From Chromatiales bacterium (GTDB taxonomy: Bacteria > Pseudomonadota > Gammaproteobacteria > UBA6429 > Thiohalophilaceae): 8,289 nucleotides of DNA. The notes below the pieces were generated by a model, which was not told where the DNA came from, ran no database searches, and worked only from the letters and a program-made list of their open reading frames with translations. Positions 1 through 5,591 of this stretch are shown in pieces; the first letter of the stretch is position 1; every line of letters starts with the position of its first letter. The position numbers and the translations under genes were made by a program. The stretch lies in contig JALUTJ010000450.1 in NCBI GenBank assembly GCA_027057985.1, positions 1 to 8,289 of the forward strand. Reading direction: 5' to 3'.

Positions 1-366
1 GCCCACGAGATACACCTTATTAATATCGATGCCTTCGATCCGGCTCCGGCCAAGGGCGCTTTTCGCAAGGTGCCGGCCCGCTTCCACGATAATGTCTCAG
101 ACTGCCTGCTTGAACTGCAGCAGCGTGGCTACCAGCTCTTTACGCTCGAAGCCGGCAAGGGCGAGGTTCTCTACGAGGCAACGCTACCACAGAAAAGTGC
201 CTTTATACTCGGCAACGAGGAACGTGGCATCAGCTTTGATCGTCATGACTATCCCGGAATCGAGTGCCTGAGTATTCCACACTTTGGCTGTACCGAAAGC
301 CTGAATGTCAGTGTTGCCGCATCCATCGTTATGTATGAATATATTTCGCAGCACCACGCGCGTTAA
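1..366 (+). CDS. SpoU/TrmH-family RNA 2'-O-methyltransferase, C-terminal fragment (5' end outside window)
   Basis: The reading frame is open from base 1 and ends at TAA 364-366, giving 121 visible residues; the start lies to the left of the window. Family members transfer a methyl group from SAM to a ribose 2'-OH in tRNA or rRNA and fold as a SPOUT trefoil knot. The knot motifs are visible: FILGNEERGIS at fragment residues 68-78 (SAM-binding motif 2) and IPHFGCTESLNVSVAASI at 92-109 (motif 3, with the diagnostic SLNVSVA), then a closing helix VMYEYISQHH. The usual IPM of TrmH/RlmB is IPH here, so this may be an orphan paralogue rather than TrmH or RlmB itself; the target RNA position cannot be assigned. 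A short Met-start reading beginning at base 70 is only an internal Met of this frame. The next gene begins 39 bp downstream on the same strand, so co-transcription is possible. Confidence 0.87.
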   Translation, partial: AHEIHLINIDAFDPAPAKGAFRKVPARFHDNVSDCLLELQQRGYQLFTLEAGKGEVLYEATLPQKSAFILGNEERGISFDRHDYPGIECLSIPHFGCTESLNVSVAASIVMYEYISQHHAR

Positions 367-405
367 AATAGCCGCTTACACAGACAACCATCTTAGAGGA
401 ACGCC

Positions 406-714
406 ATGAAATTCAAATTACTCGCCATTGGACAGAAGTTCAGGTACCAGGGTGAAGTCTATGTCAAAACCTCGCCACTGATTGCCAGTAATGTTGAAAC
501 CTCGCATAACAGGATGATCCCGGCCTATGCCACGCTGGAACTGCTTGAAAATACCGTCGTCGAAAAAGAAATCCAGCAACAGGAAAAGCTGGATACACAG
601 CAGGTGCTGGACGCTTTCAACCAGTTCTACGCCACCTGTGTCACGCTGGTGGAAGATACCCGCCAGCTGGAAGTAGCGCGTGACCAGTTCCTGCAAAGCC
701 TGGGAGAAAAATAA
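406..714 (+). CDS. Small protein of unknown function (102 aa)
   Basis: This is a complete ORF, ATG 406 to TAA 712-714, with a good Shine-Dalgarno AGAGGA at 395-400, five bases before the ATG. I do not recognise a named family. The protein has two parts. Residues 1-47 look like a small beta-rich domain (MKFKLLAIGQKFRYQGEVYV, then KTSPLIAS and RMIPAYATLE), with the pattern F-x-Y-x-G-E-x-Y-x-K-T that resembles unnamed proteobacterial small proteins. Residues 50-100 are strongly helical and rich in Glu, Gln and Lys (for example EKEIQQQEKLDTQQVLDAF), probably one or two amphipathic helices or a short coiled coil. There is no signal peptide, no membrane segment and only one Cys (C78), so it is presumably cytosolic. 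It follows the RNA methyltransferase gene by 39 bp. That it is a real gene is supported by the RBS and the protein-like composition; the function is unknown. Confidence 0.82.
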   Translation: MKFKLLAIGQKFRYQGEVYVKTSPLIASNVETSHNRMIPAYATLELLENTVVEKEIQQQEKLDTQQVLDAFNQFYATCVTLVEDTRQLEVARDQFLQSLGEK

Positions 715-751
715 ACACTGTATGGCTTTGTTTTTTAATTTCAGTTTTTTT

Positions 752-969
752 CACCGCAAAGACACAGAGTATGCAAAGATTTCTTTGTGGTAGGTAAGCT
801 CAAGGAGCAAAGAGGTAGAATGGACGAACATTTAAGGTGCAGAGGTTGTAGGATATTCAGCAGGAAAACTTGATGAGCGACCGTCGATTGCCAGTTATTT
901 TGTTGGCTCCGCAATACATGAGCCGACCTGTACCTCAAATACTTTATAACCTCTGAGTCCTCTGTGGTT
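752..969. repeat. Degenerate inverted-repeat-bounded element (non-coding)
   Basis: The gap of about 340 bp between the small unknown gene and the SulP gene holds two imperfect inverted ends. The left end is CACCGCAAAGACACAGAG at 752-769, preceded by a T-run. The right end is CTCTGAGTCCTCTGTGGTT at 951-969, whose reverse complement AACCACAGAGGACTCAGAG aligns with the left end over about 17 positions with a few differences. Just inside the left end is a perfect small palindrome, CAAAGA-TT-TCTTTG, at 774-787. From memory, sequences of the 'ACCGCAAAGACGCAAAGA' and 'CTCTGTGTCCTCTGTGGTT' kind recur between genes in many environmental bacterial genomes; their origin is unsettled. The interior (about 180 bp) encodes no recognisable protein. 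The element could be a MITE-like or REP-like remnant, or a degraded carrier of a small gene. No target-site duplication is evident. Confidence 0.6.
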
Positions 970-982
970 TAACCCTGCACAC

Positions 983-1014
983 TTTTCCCCTGCCCGCCCG
1001 AAATCTGTTATGAT
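983..1014 (+). promoter_or_regulatory. Probable sigma-70 promoter of the SulP gene (extended -10)
   Basis: TATGAT at 1009-1014 is preceded by TG at 1006-1007, giving an extended -10 (TG-T-TATGAT). The -35 region is poor; the best candidates are TTTTCC at 983-988 or TTCCCC at 985-990. A start near 1021 would leave a 5' leader of about 36 nt before the ATG at 1057, which is a normal length. The promoter lies just outside the right end of the inverted-repeat element. It is inferred from sequence match only. Confidence 0.4.
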
Positions 1015-1046
1015 CCGCAGCCTTTTTTACACGCCAGATTTTGAGC

Positions 1047-1050
1047 GGAG
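1047..1050 (+). promoter_or_regulatory. Ribosome binding site fixing the SulP start
   Basis: GGAG at 1047-1050 lies six bases before ATG 1057. A TTG two codons upstream (1051) is in frame but directly abuts the GGAG, which leaves no spacer, so ATG 1057 is the better start. The in-frame ATG at 1066 has a longer, less favourable 15-base spacing. Confidence 0.65.
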
Positions 1051-1056
1051 TTGTCT

Positions 1057-2586
1057 ATGTTCCCCATGGGTTGCACATCCCGTGCATGTTTTCAGAATGA
1101 AATTCTTTCCGGCCTGACCGTGGCCCTGGCCCTGGTGCCCGAGGCGGTGGCATTTGCCTTTGTTGCCGGAGTACCTCCACTGGTTGGCCTGTATGCAGCT
1201 TTTATGGTGGGCTTACTCGCCTCTATCTTTGGTGGCCGACCCGGTATGATTTCCGGAGCCACTGGGGCCATGGCTGTGGTCATGGTCACCCTGGTCGCCC
1301 AGCACGGGATTCAGTACCTGTTCGCTGCGGTGGTGCTCACCGGTATTCTGCAAATCCTTGCCGGGGTACTACGCCTGGGGAAATATATCCGCATCGTACC
1401 GCACCCGGTGATGCTCGGTTTCGTCAATGGGCTCGCTATCGTGATTTTTCTCGCTCAGTTACAGCATTTCCAGATCAAACTTCCCGATGGTTCCCATGAA
1501 TGGATGAGCGGTAATACACTCTACATCATGCTTGGACTGGTCGCGCTGACCATGGCCATTATCTACTTCCTGCCCAAACTGACCTCGATGATTCCTTCGG
1601 CACTGGCCGCGATCCTCGTGGTATCACTGCTGGTGATTGGTTTTAATATCGATACCAATACCGTGGGTGACCTCGCTTCGATCAAGGGTGAACTGCCTTC
1701 CTTTAATATTCCCGAGGTACCCTTTACCTGGGAAACACTGAAAATTATTTTTCCTTATGCCATTATCCTGGCCGCCGTTGGCCTGATTGAGTCGCTGCTG
1801 ACCCTGTCACTGATCGATGATCTGACCAATACCCGTGGCCGTGGTAACCGCGAATGTATCGGCCAGGGTATTGCCAATACTACAACCGGTTTATTCGGTG
1901 GTATGGGTGGCTGCGCCATGATTGGCCAGAGTCTGATAAATGTTAATTCCGGTGGCCGGCAGCGCCTCTCTGGCATTGCAGCGGCGATTTTCCTGCTGAT
2001 CTTTATTCTCTTTGCCTCTGATCTGATCGAACAGATCCCAATGGCTGCCCTGATCGGTGTGATGTTCATGGTCGTTATTGGTACCTTTGAATGGTCCAGC
2101 TTCCGTATCATGGGCAAGATTCCACGCACCGATGCCTTCGTCCTGGTACTGGTTTCCGCGGTAACCGTTATTTCCGATCTCGCGATTGCCGTTGTCGTTG
2201 GCGTGATTGTTTCTGCCCTGTTCTTTGCCTGGGAGCATGCCCGGCATATCAACGTCAACACCTATATCGATGAGAATGGTTCAAAGGTGTATGAACTTAA
2301 CGGGCCGATCTTCTTTGGCTCGGTTAAAAACTTTCTTGAGCTATTTAATCCTCAGCAGGATCCGGATGATGTCATTATCGAGTTTCAGAACTCACGGGTT
2401 GCGGATCATTCCGCGATTGAAGCCATCGATAACCTGGCGGAAAAATACATCAGGGCCGGGAAGAAACTGCACCTGCGCCACCTTAGTCCGGAGTGTCGCC
2501 TGCTACTGAAGAAAGCAGGTGATCTGGTAGAAGTGAATGTGCTTGAAGATCCGAAATACCATGTGGCAGATGATGAGCTGGCCTAA
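1057..2586 (+). CDS. SulP-family inorganic anion transporter with C-terminal STAS domain
   Basis: This 509-residue inner-membrane secondary transporter belongs to the SLC26/SulP superfamily, whose members carry sulfate, bicarbonate, chloride or dicarboxylates. The membrane domain spans about residues 14-395. The N-terminal transport-domain helix is visible at 19-39 ([20 protein letters not shown]). The substrate-site helix start [11 protein letters not shown] is at 66-76, followed by [18 protein letters not shown] and the conserved stretch [12 protein letters not shown] / [13 protein letters not shown]. The STAS domain starts near residue 409 ([14 protein letters not shown]) and includes [15 protein letters not shown], with D450-H451-S452 at the position of the phospho-Ser loop of anti-sigma antagonists. 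The N terminus before helix 1 is short. Sequence alone does not separate a sulfate permease from a BicA-like bicarbonate carrier. The gene has its own probable promoter at 983-1014 and converges on the methyltransferase gene with one base between stop codons. Confidence 0.95.
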   Translation: MFPMGCTSRACFQNEILSGLTVALALVPEAVAFAFVAGVPPLVGLYAAFMVGLLASIFGGRPGMISGATGAMAVVMVTLVAQHGIQYLFAAVVLTGILQILAGVLRLGKYIRIVPHPVMLGFVNGLAIVIFLAQLQHFQIKLPDGSHEWMSGNTLYIMLGLVALTMAIIYFLPKLTSMIPSALAAILVVSLLVIGFNIDTNTVGDLASIKGELPSFNIPEVPFTWETLKIIFPYAIILAAVGLIESLLTLSLIDDLTNTRGRGNRECIGQGIANTTTGLFGGMGGCAMIGQSLINVNSGGRQRLSGIAAAIFLLIFILFASDLIEQIPMAALIGVMFMVVIGTFEWSSFRIMGKIPRTDAFVLVLVSAVTVISDLAIAVVVGVIVSALFFAWEHARHINVNTYIDENGSKVYELNGPIFFGSVKNFLELFNPQQDPDDVIIEFQNSRVADHSAIEAIDNLAEKYIRAGKKLHLRHLSPECRLLLKKAGDLVEVNVLEDPKYHVADDELA

Positions 2587-2601
2587 GTTATTCAGCTTTT
2601 T
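2575..2601 (+). terminator. Weak candidate intrinsic terminator of the SulP gene, overlapping both convergent stop codons
   Basis: AGCTG at 2576-2580 pairs with CAGCT at 2593-2597 across a 12-nt loop; G-U pairs at 2575/2598 and 2581/2592 can extend the stem. A T-run at 2597-2601 follows on the plus strand. The stem is short and the loop large, so strength is doubtful. The element overlaps the SulP stop (2584-2586) and the methyltransferase stop (2588-2590). On the minus strand no T-run follows the hairpin, so it would serve only plus-strand transcription. Confidence 0.33.
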
Positions 2602-3235
2602 CGTAAACCTGTGTCAGCCAGATCGGGGTATGTTGCTGGAAGGTCTTTTTAAAACCGGCATCTCGAATCATTTTTTCAATCATATCGGGATCATGCACAA
2701 AGGGCCGGAAACTCGAGCCCAGCAGTTTTAAACCCAGCGCCATGGATTCAACCGCCCAGCGGATAAACCAGCGGTTACGCGGATAAGTCAGCGCATAAAC
2801 CTTTTTTGTTTTAGCCAGTGAACCGGGCACCAGTTTTTCCGGATAAGGATAACAGCAGACGACTTTATCGAGAATAGTGATATCTGCCTCATCGACTTTG
2901 TCCAGTAACTCGATAAAGTCACCCTGTATATAGCGGGTACGATCTGTCAGGCCTTTCTCCTTTGCCGCATCCGTGGCCTGCTTCAGCATTTCATCGGAAA
3001 AGTCGATACCAGTTGCCTGCTCAGCGCCCTGTAATAACAGGGTCTGGTGCAGATAGCCCACACCACTGCCAACCTCAAGAATGGTTTTATTTTTATAGCC
3101 TGCCTGCTTCAGCCCATTGACCAGCTGCATCTGTGAAGGCTCAAAACCTTTGTTATCAAAACGTCGCCGATAGCTGCGGGCAAACAGTGAAAACAGTTTA
3201 CCGCCGGACTTTGCATGTGGACAACAACAACTCAT
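2588..3235 (-). CDS. Class I SAM-dependent methyltransferase with Cys-rich N terminus
   Basis: This 215-residue soluble protein has a Rossmann-like methyltransferase fold. Motif I is LEVGSGVG at 53-60 (SAM glycine loop). The acidic ribose-binding residue lies in GIDFSDEML (D78), QGDFIELL at 104-111 is the adenine-contacting segment, and LDKVVCCYPYPE at 122-133 is the motif IV region. The C terminus, RDAGFKKTFQQHTPIWLTQVYEK, is typical of this fold. The N terminus starts MSCCCPHAK, with three consecutive Cys (3-5) and His7, and a further CC pair lies at 127-128. The substrate is unknown; the general shape recalls small-molecule methyltransferases such as BchM/UbiE-like enzymes. The start is supported by AGGGAG at 3249-3244, eight bases before the ATG. 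The gene lies 21 bp downstream of the YeeE-like transporter gene on the same strand, so the two probably form one transcript. No minus-strand terminator is seen after its stop. Confidence 0.93.
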   Translation of the reverse strand: MSCCCPHAKSGGKLFSLFARSYRRRFDNKGFEPSQMQLVNGLKQAGYKNKTILEVGSGVGYLHQTLLLQGAEQATGIDFSDEMLKQATDAAKEKGLTDRTRYIQGDFIELLDKVDEADITILDKVVCCYPYPEKLVPGSLAKTKKVYALTYPRNRWFIRWAVESMALGLKLLGSSFRPFVHDPDMIEKMIRDAGFKKTFQQHTPIWLTQVYEKAE

Positions 3236-3256
3236 AAGCCATTCTCCCTATATAAA

Positions 3257-4282
3257 TTAACTGCGGTATTTTTCCATCCACTTAACCGTTAAAGCAGTAC
3301 CACTAAACATACCGGCAAAAGCCAGTACCGATTCCAGTGACAGGGTCGATACACCACTGAGCCCCTGCCCAACATTACAACCATAGGCCATAATGGCACC
3401 GATACCCATCAGGCTGCCACCAAAGGCGGCATTTTTTAACTGCCCCGGTTTGAGTTTTTCCAGTTTAAATTTACCGGTCAGCATAGAAACTAGCAGTACC
3501 GTAACAAAGATACCGATAACAAAAGCAATGGTAAAAGAAAAATCGGGTATCTTGCCGGAAAGCAGGATATAACCAAAACGCGCCATCGGGCCAGATACCG
3601 TAATTGCCGAAGGCCGAGTTGGATCAAATTCATCCTGAGCCAGAACCCCGGTGATATACCAGCTGGCAATCACCAGTGTACCGATAATTACTCCCCCTAT
3701 GACCATGCCACGGGCATCCGGGTTCCATCGAAAAACCATGTAGGCCAGTAAAGCCACCACAGCTACCACCGCGGGTAACCAGGCCGGCAGTGAAAACAGG
3801 GCTGCAAGGCCGGCATCAGAACCGGTCAGCTCGGTGGCCGTCATGCTGGTGATGGATAAGCGTATTCCCTCCAGAAAACCAAACTGGGCAGAAGCGGCCA
3901 GCAACATAAAAAATATCAGGGCAACAATTGCGTTCATGCTGCCTTCGGCAGAACGTACCAGGGTACGGGTTGCACAGCCACCGGCAAAGACACTGCCAAT
4001 ACCAAAAATAAAGCCACCAAGCGAAGCACCAAACCAGTCCAGCAGCGCATTACGATAGGAAGAATCTGCGATCGCGACGGTATCGGAAAATTCCAGGTAC
4101 TGGGTACCACCAATGGCGACTGCCAGCGCAGCAACGAAGGCCAGTACCATACGATTATCACCTATCAGAAACAGGTTGCCCGTGGCTGCGACCATGCAAT
4201 ATCGAAAATAATGTACCAGGTAACCAAACACAGCACCGACCGCAAGGCCGCCCCCAATCAACCAAAGATTCAGATCTTCCAT
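3257..4282 (-). CDS. YeeE/YedE-family membrane transporter (thiosulfate transporter-like)
   Basis: This 341-residue integral inner-membrane protein has two homologous halves in the YeeE/YedE (DUF395) arrangement. The family's best-known members, E. coli TsuA (YeeE) and its Spirochaeta homologue, import thiosulfate through a channel lined by three conserved cysteines. All three have counterparts here: C29 in YFRYCMVAA, C103 in VFAGGCATRTLVR and C302 in AYGCNVGQGLSG. The paired signatures GGCATRT and GCNVGQGLSG mark the two repeats. Hydrophobic stretches occur throughout (near 8-25, 45-60, 87-102, 116-135, 168-185, 195-212, 250-268, 286-300 and 315-332). CAGGAG at 4295-4290 lies seven bases before the ATG. 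Unlike E. coli yeeE, no TusA-like YeeD gene is adjacent; a methyltransferase gene follows instead. Selenium-linked YedE-type transport is an alternative that the sequence does not exclude. Confidence 0.94.
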   Translation of the reverse strand: MEDLNLWLIGGGLAVGAVFGYLVHYFRYCMVAATGNLFLIGDNRMVLAFVAALAVAIGGTQYLEFSDTVAIADSSYRNALLDWFGASLGGFIFGIGSVFAGGCATRTLVRSAEGSMNAIVALIFFMLLAASAQFGFLEGIRLSITSMTATELTGSDAGLAALFSLPAWLPAVVAVVALLAYMVFRWNPDARGMVIGGVIIGTLVIASWYITGVLAQDEFDPTRPSAITVSGPMARFGYILLSGKIPDFSFTIAFVIGIFVTVLLVSMLTGKFKLEKLKPGQLKNAAFGGSLMGIGAIMAYGCNVGQGLSGVSTLSLESVLAFAGMFSGTALTVKWMEKYRS

Positions 4283-4328
4283 CCGTTTACTCCTGTCGTA
4301 CTGAATGTGATTTTTTTATTATCGTCTG

Positions 4329-4363
4329 ATTATAGTACTAACTGGCCACTACTGGCGCGTCAA
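4329..4363 (-). promoter_or_regulatory. Probable promoter of the YeeE-methyltransferase unit
   Basis: Read on the minus strand, a perfect TATAAT (4334-4329) lies about 46 bases before the YeeE start codon, which would give a leader of about 40 nt. A good -35-like TTGACG is present at 4363-4358, but the spacing to the -10 is 23 bp, well beyond the usual 17. At 17-bp spacing the -35 is poor (CGCCAG). This arrangement suggests either activator-dependent transcription or a -10 working with a weak -35. The assignment is by sequence match only. Confidence 0.45.
4337..4356. promoter_or_regulatory. 10-bp-phased direct repeat, possible operator
   Basis: ACTAACTGGC at 4337-4346 and ACTACTGGC at 4348-4356 form a near-direct repeat; the shared ACTGGC cores (4341-4346 and 4351-4356) are exactly 10 bp apart, one helical turn. 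The repeat sits immediately upstream of the minus-strand TATAAT, in the spacer and -35 zone of the YeeE promoter. A regulator could bind it there, but no regulator gene is in the window. Confidence 0.35.
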
Positions 4364-4382
4364 TCACTAAAAAGGACTGATT

Positions 4383-4396
4383 AAACTGCAAACTGC
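4383..4396. repeat. Tandem 7-bp direct repeat AAACTGC x2
   Basis: AAACTGC occurs twice back to back at 4383-4389 and 4390-4396, between the HAD gene stop and the YeeE promoter. It may be chance or a short protein-binding site. No hairpin with a T-run was found here to end the metH-HAD transcript. Confidence 0.4.
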
Positions 4397-4410
4397 CACT
4401 TATTTTCTGG

Positions 4411-5013
4411 CTATGGCAGATACTGTGCTATCTGTTGGTAACAGTTTTCACTGCCCCTGAATGTAACCACCTGCATGCCCATTGACTTTGCCGTGGCAGT
4501 ATTATCTGCACTGTCATCGATAAACAGGCACTGTTCAGGATCAAGTTGATAACGCTGTATTAATATTTCGAAAATTTCCCGGCCAGGCTTGCCGGTATTT
4601 TCTTCACCCGAGGTAACGATACCATCAAAAAGATCGAACAGATCATGCTGTTCGGCAAGATGGGAAAACAGTTCCGGTGAAATATTGGAAAGACAGTAGG
4701 CTGATAAACCCATTGCCTTTACTTTCTTTAACATAGCATGAGTATCTTCGATCAAAACCAGTGAATCCTTTACCTGCTGAAACAGGCGGCGGGCATCATC
4801 AATCGGCATGCCCAGTCGTTCACTGGCGCGTTGCATTGCTTCCTGCTCGGTAATATGGGCGCAGTCAAACGCGACCCAGTCAGGATGATAAAACAGTTCA
4901 TTCTCTATTCGCTGTTGTAAAGCGGTATCAGAGGTAAAACCGACGGCGATTTTCTTTGGGTTCCAGTCAAACATGACTGCACCCAGATCAAAGATAACGT
5001 TTTTTATTTGCAT
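4411..5013 (-). CDS. HAD-superfamily phosphatase, YihX-like
   Basis: This 200-residue cytosolic hydrolase belongs to HAD subfamily IA. Motif I is VIFDLGAVMFDW with nucleophile D9; the usual second Asp at +2 is Gly11, as in E. coli YihX (FDLGNV), a glucose-1-phosphate phosphatase of about the same length (199 aa). Motif II is YCLSN (S109), motif III is TGKPGREIFE (K142), and motif IV is LFIDDSADN with D166, D167 and D170 as Mg ligands. A helical cap lies between residues 16 and 88, including the family-like ELFYHPDWVAFDCAHIT. The likely reaction is phosphate monoester hydrolysis on a small sugar phosphate or similar; the substrate is not proven. The start ATG (5013-5011) overlaps the end of the DNAJ-related gene by 10 nt, and only a weak SD-like CTGGGTA precedes it, so expression by translational coupling is likely. 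Confidence 0.92.
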   Translation of the reverse strand: MQIKNVIFDLGAVMFDWNPKKIAVGFTSDTALQQRIENELFYHPDWVAFDCAHITEQEAMQRASERLGMPIDDARRLFQQVKDSLVLIEDTHAMLKKVKAMGLSAYCLSNISPELFSHLAEQHDLFDLFDGIVTSGEENTGKPGREIFEILIQRYQLDPEQCLFIDDSADNTATAKSMGMQVVTFRGSENCYQQIAQYLP

Positions 5014-5591
5014 TTTTTACCCAGTAATAGTTCAACAGCCTGGTTGATTTGCTGTAGTTTATCATTGTCGCCACCCCGATCCGGATGGTGCAACATCGCC
5101 AGACGGCGATACTCCTTTTTAATTATGACATCATCCACCGGATCGACCAGTCCCAGTGCATCCAGCGCCTGCTGGCGATGACTTATACGATCAAGATTAT
5201 TCCAGAAATCGGATAATAACTGGTAAACATCATCTTCCGAAGTCGCATCCATATTATCCAGATCAAGGTAATACGCTCTCAGGGCATCATGTTGCTGTAG
5301 CTCTGCCTCACCGGCCTGATAAGGCAGAAGCCGAATTTCAAGAGTATGAATTTTCAGTATGCCCTGTTCGCCTGCCAGCAGTTTGTCACGCAAAAGATAG
5401 AGCGAATGAAACAAAAAGAAATGTATCCGGAACAGTTCATGCGGTAATGCCGGTACTGAAAGCTGACTGAAGTAGCCAGCCTGTTTCAGTTGCTGGATAA
5501 GATCATATTCACTGATGCCCGGGTGCTTGTGTAGAATTTTCTCCAGTTGCTGTAGAAAATCTTCTGCGCCAGGCAATAGTGGATCAGACAT
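5004..5591 (-). CDS. DNAJ-related protein with C-terminal J domain
   Basis: This 195-residue soluble protein matches the gammaproteobacterial DNAJ-related type. An N-terminal domain (about 1-130) is helical, with the segment [19 protein letters not shown] at 51-69 and [10 protein letters not shown] at 105-114. It is joined to a minimal J domain at about 141-195. The J domain includes [20 protein letters not shown], then [14 protein letters not shown] with the HPD tripeptide at 169-171, and helix III ([16 protein letters not shown]) ending the protein. HPD is the part of J proteins that stimulates Hsp70 (DnaK) ATPase, so a co-chaperone role is expected; the client is unknown and would be set by the N-terminal domain. 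Helix IV and the Gly/Phe and zinc regions of DnaJ are absent, as normal for this type. The start ATG overlaps the metH stop by 8 nt (ATGTCTGA), and the stop overlaps the HAD start, so the gene sits inside a coupled operon. Confidence 0.92.
   Translation of the reverse strand: MSDPLLPGAEDFLQQLEKILHKHPGISEYDLIQQLKQAGYFSQLSVPALPHELFRIHFFLFHSLYLLRDKLLAGEQGILKIHTLEIRLLPYQAGEAELQQHDALRAYYLDLDNMDATSEDDVYQLLSDFWNNLDRISHRQQALDALGLVDPVDDVIIKKEYRRLAMLHHPDRGGDNDKLQQINQAVELLLGKKCK

Noticed and set aside
364..369. TAAAAT overlapping the stop of the RNA methyltransferase as a -10 for the small unknown gene
   Set aside because: No -35 is present at a workable distance (nearest TTTCGC gives a 14-bp spacer); read-through from upstream explains expression as well.
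715..750. Possible terminator from ACTG...CAGT followed by a T-run after the small unknown gene
   Set aside because: The stem is only four base pairs and lacks G-C content; the T-run belongs to the start of the repeat element.
741..938. Minus-strand ORF of 65 codons ending in LCLCGEKN
   Set aside because: It is a translation of the inverted-repeat element; such Leu/Cys-rich tails are what these repeats encode by chance. It has no good RBS or protein-like composition.
873..956. 27-codon plus-strand ORF (MSDRRLPVILLAPQYMSR...) with an AGGAAAA upstream
   Set aside because: It is very short, lies wholly inside the repeat element and ends within its right repeat. There is no recognisable family; I treat it as chance.
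1755..2261. Long minus-strand ORF of 168 codons inside the SulP gene
   Set aside because: It is antisense to a clearly conserved transporter sequence and has an Arg/Thr/Ile/Pro-rich composition typical of shadow frames.
4411..5013. HAD protein as inactive because the second motif I Asp is missing
   Set aside because: The YihX-type subfamily naturally has DLG at this position and all other catalytic residues are present.
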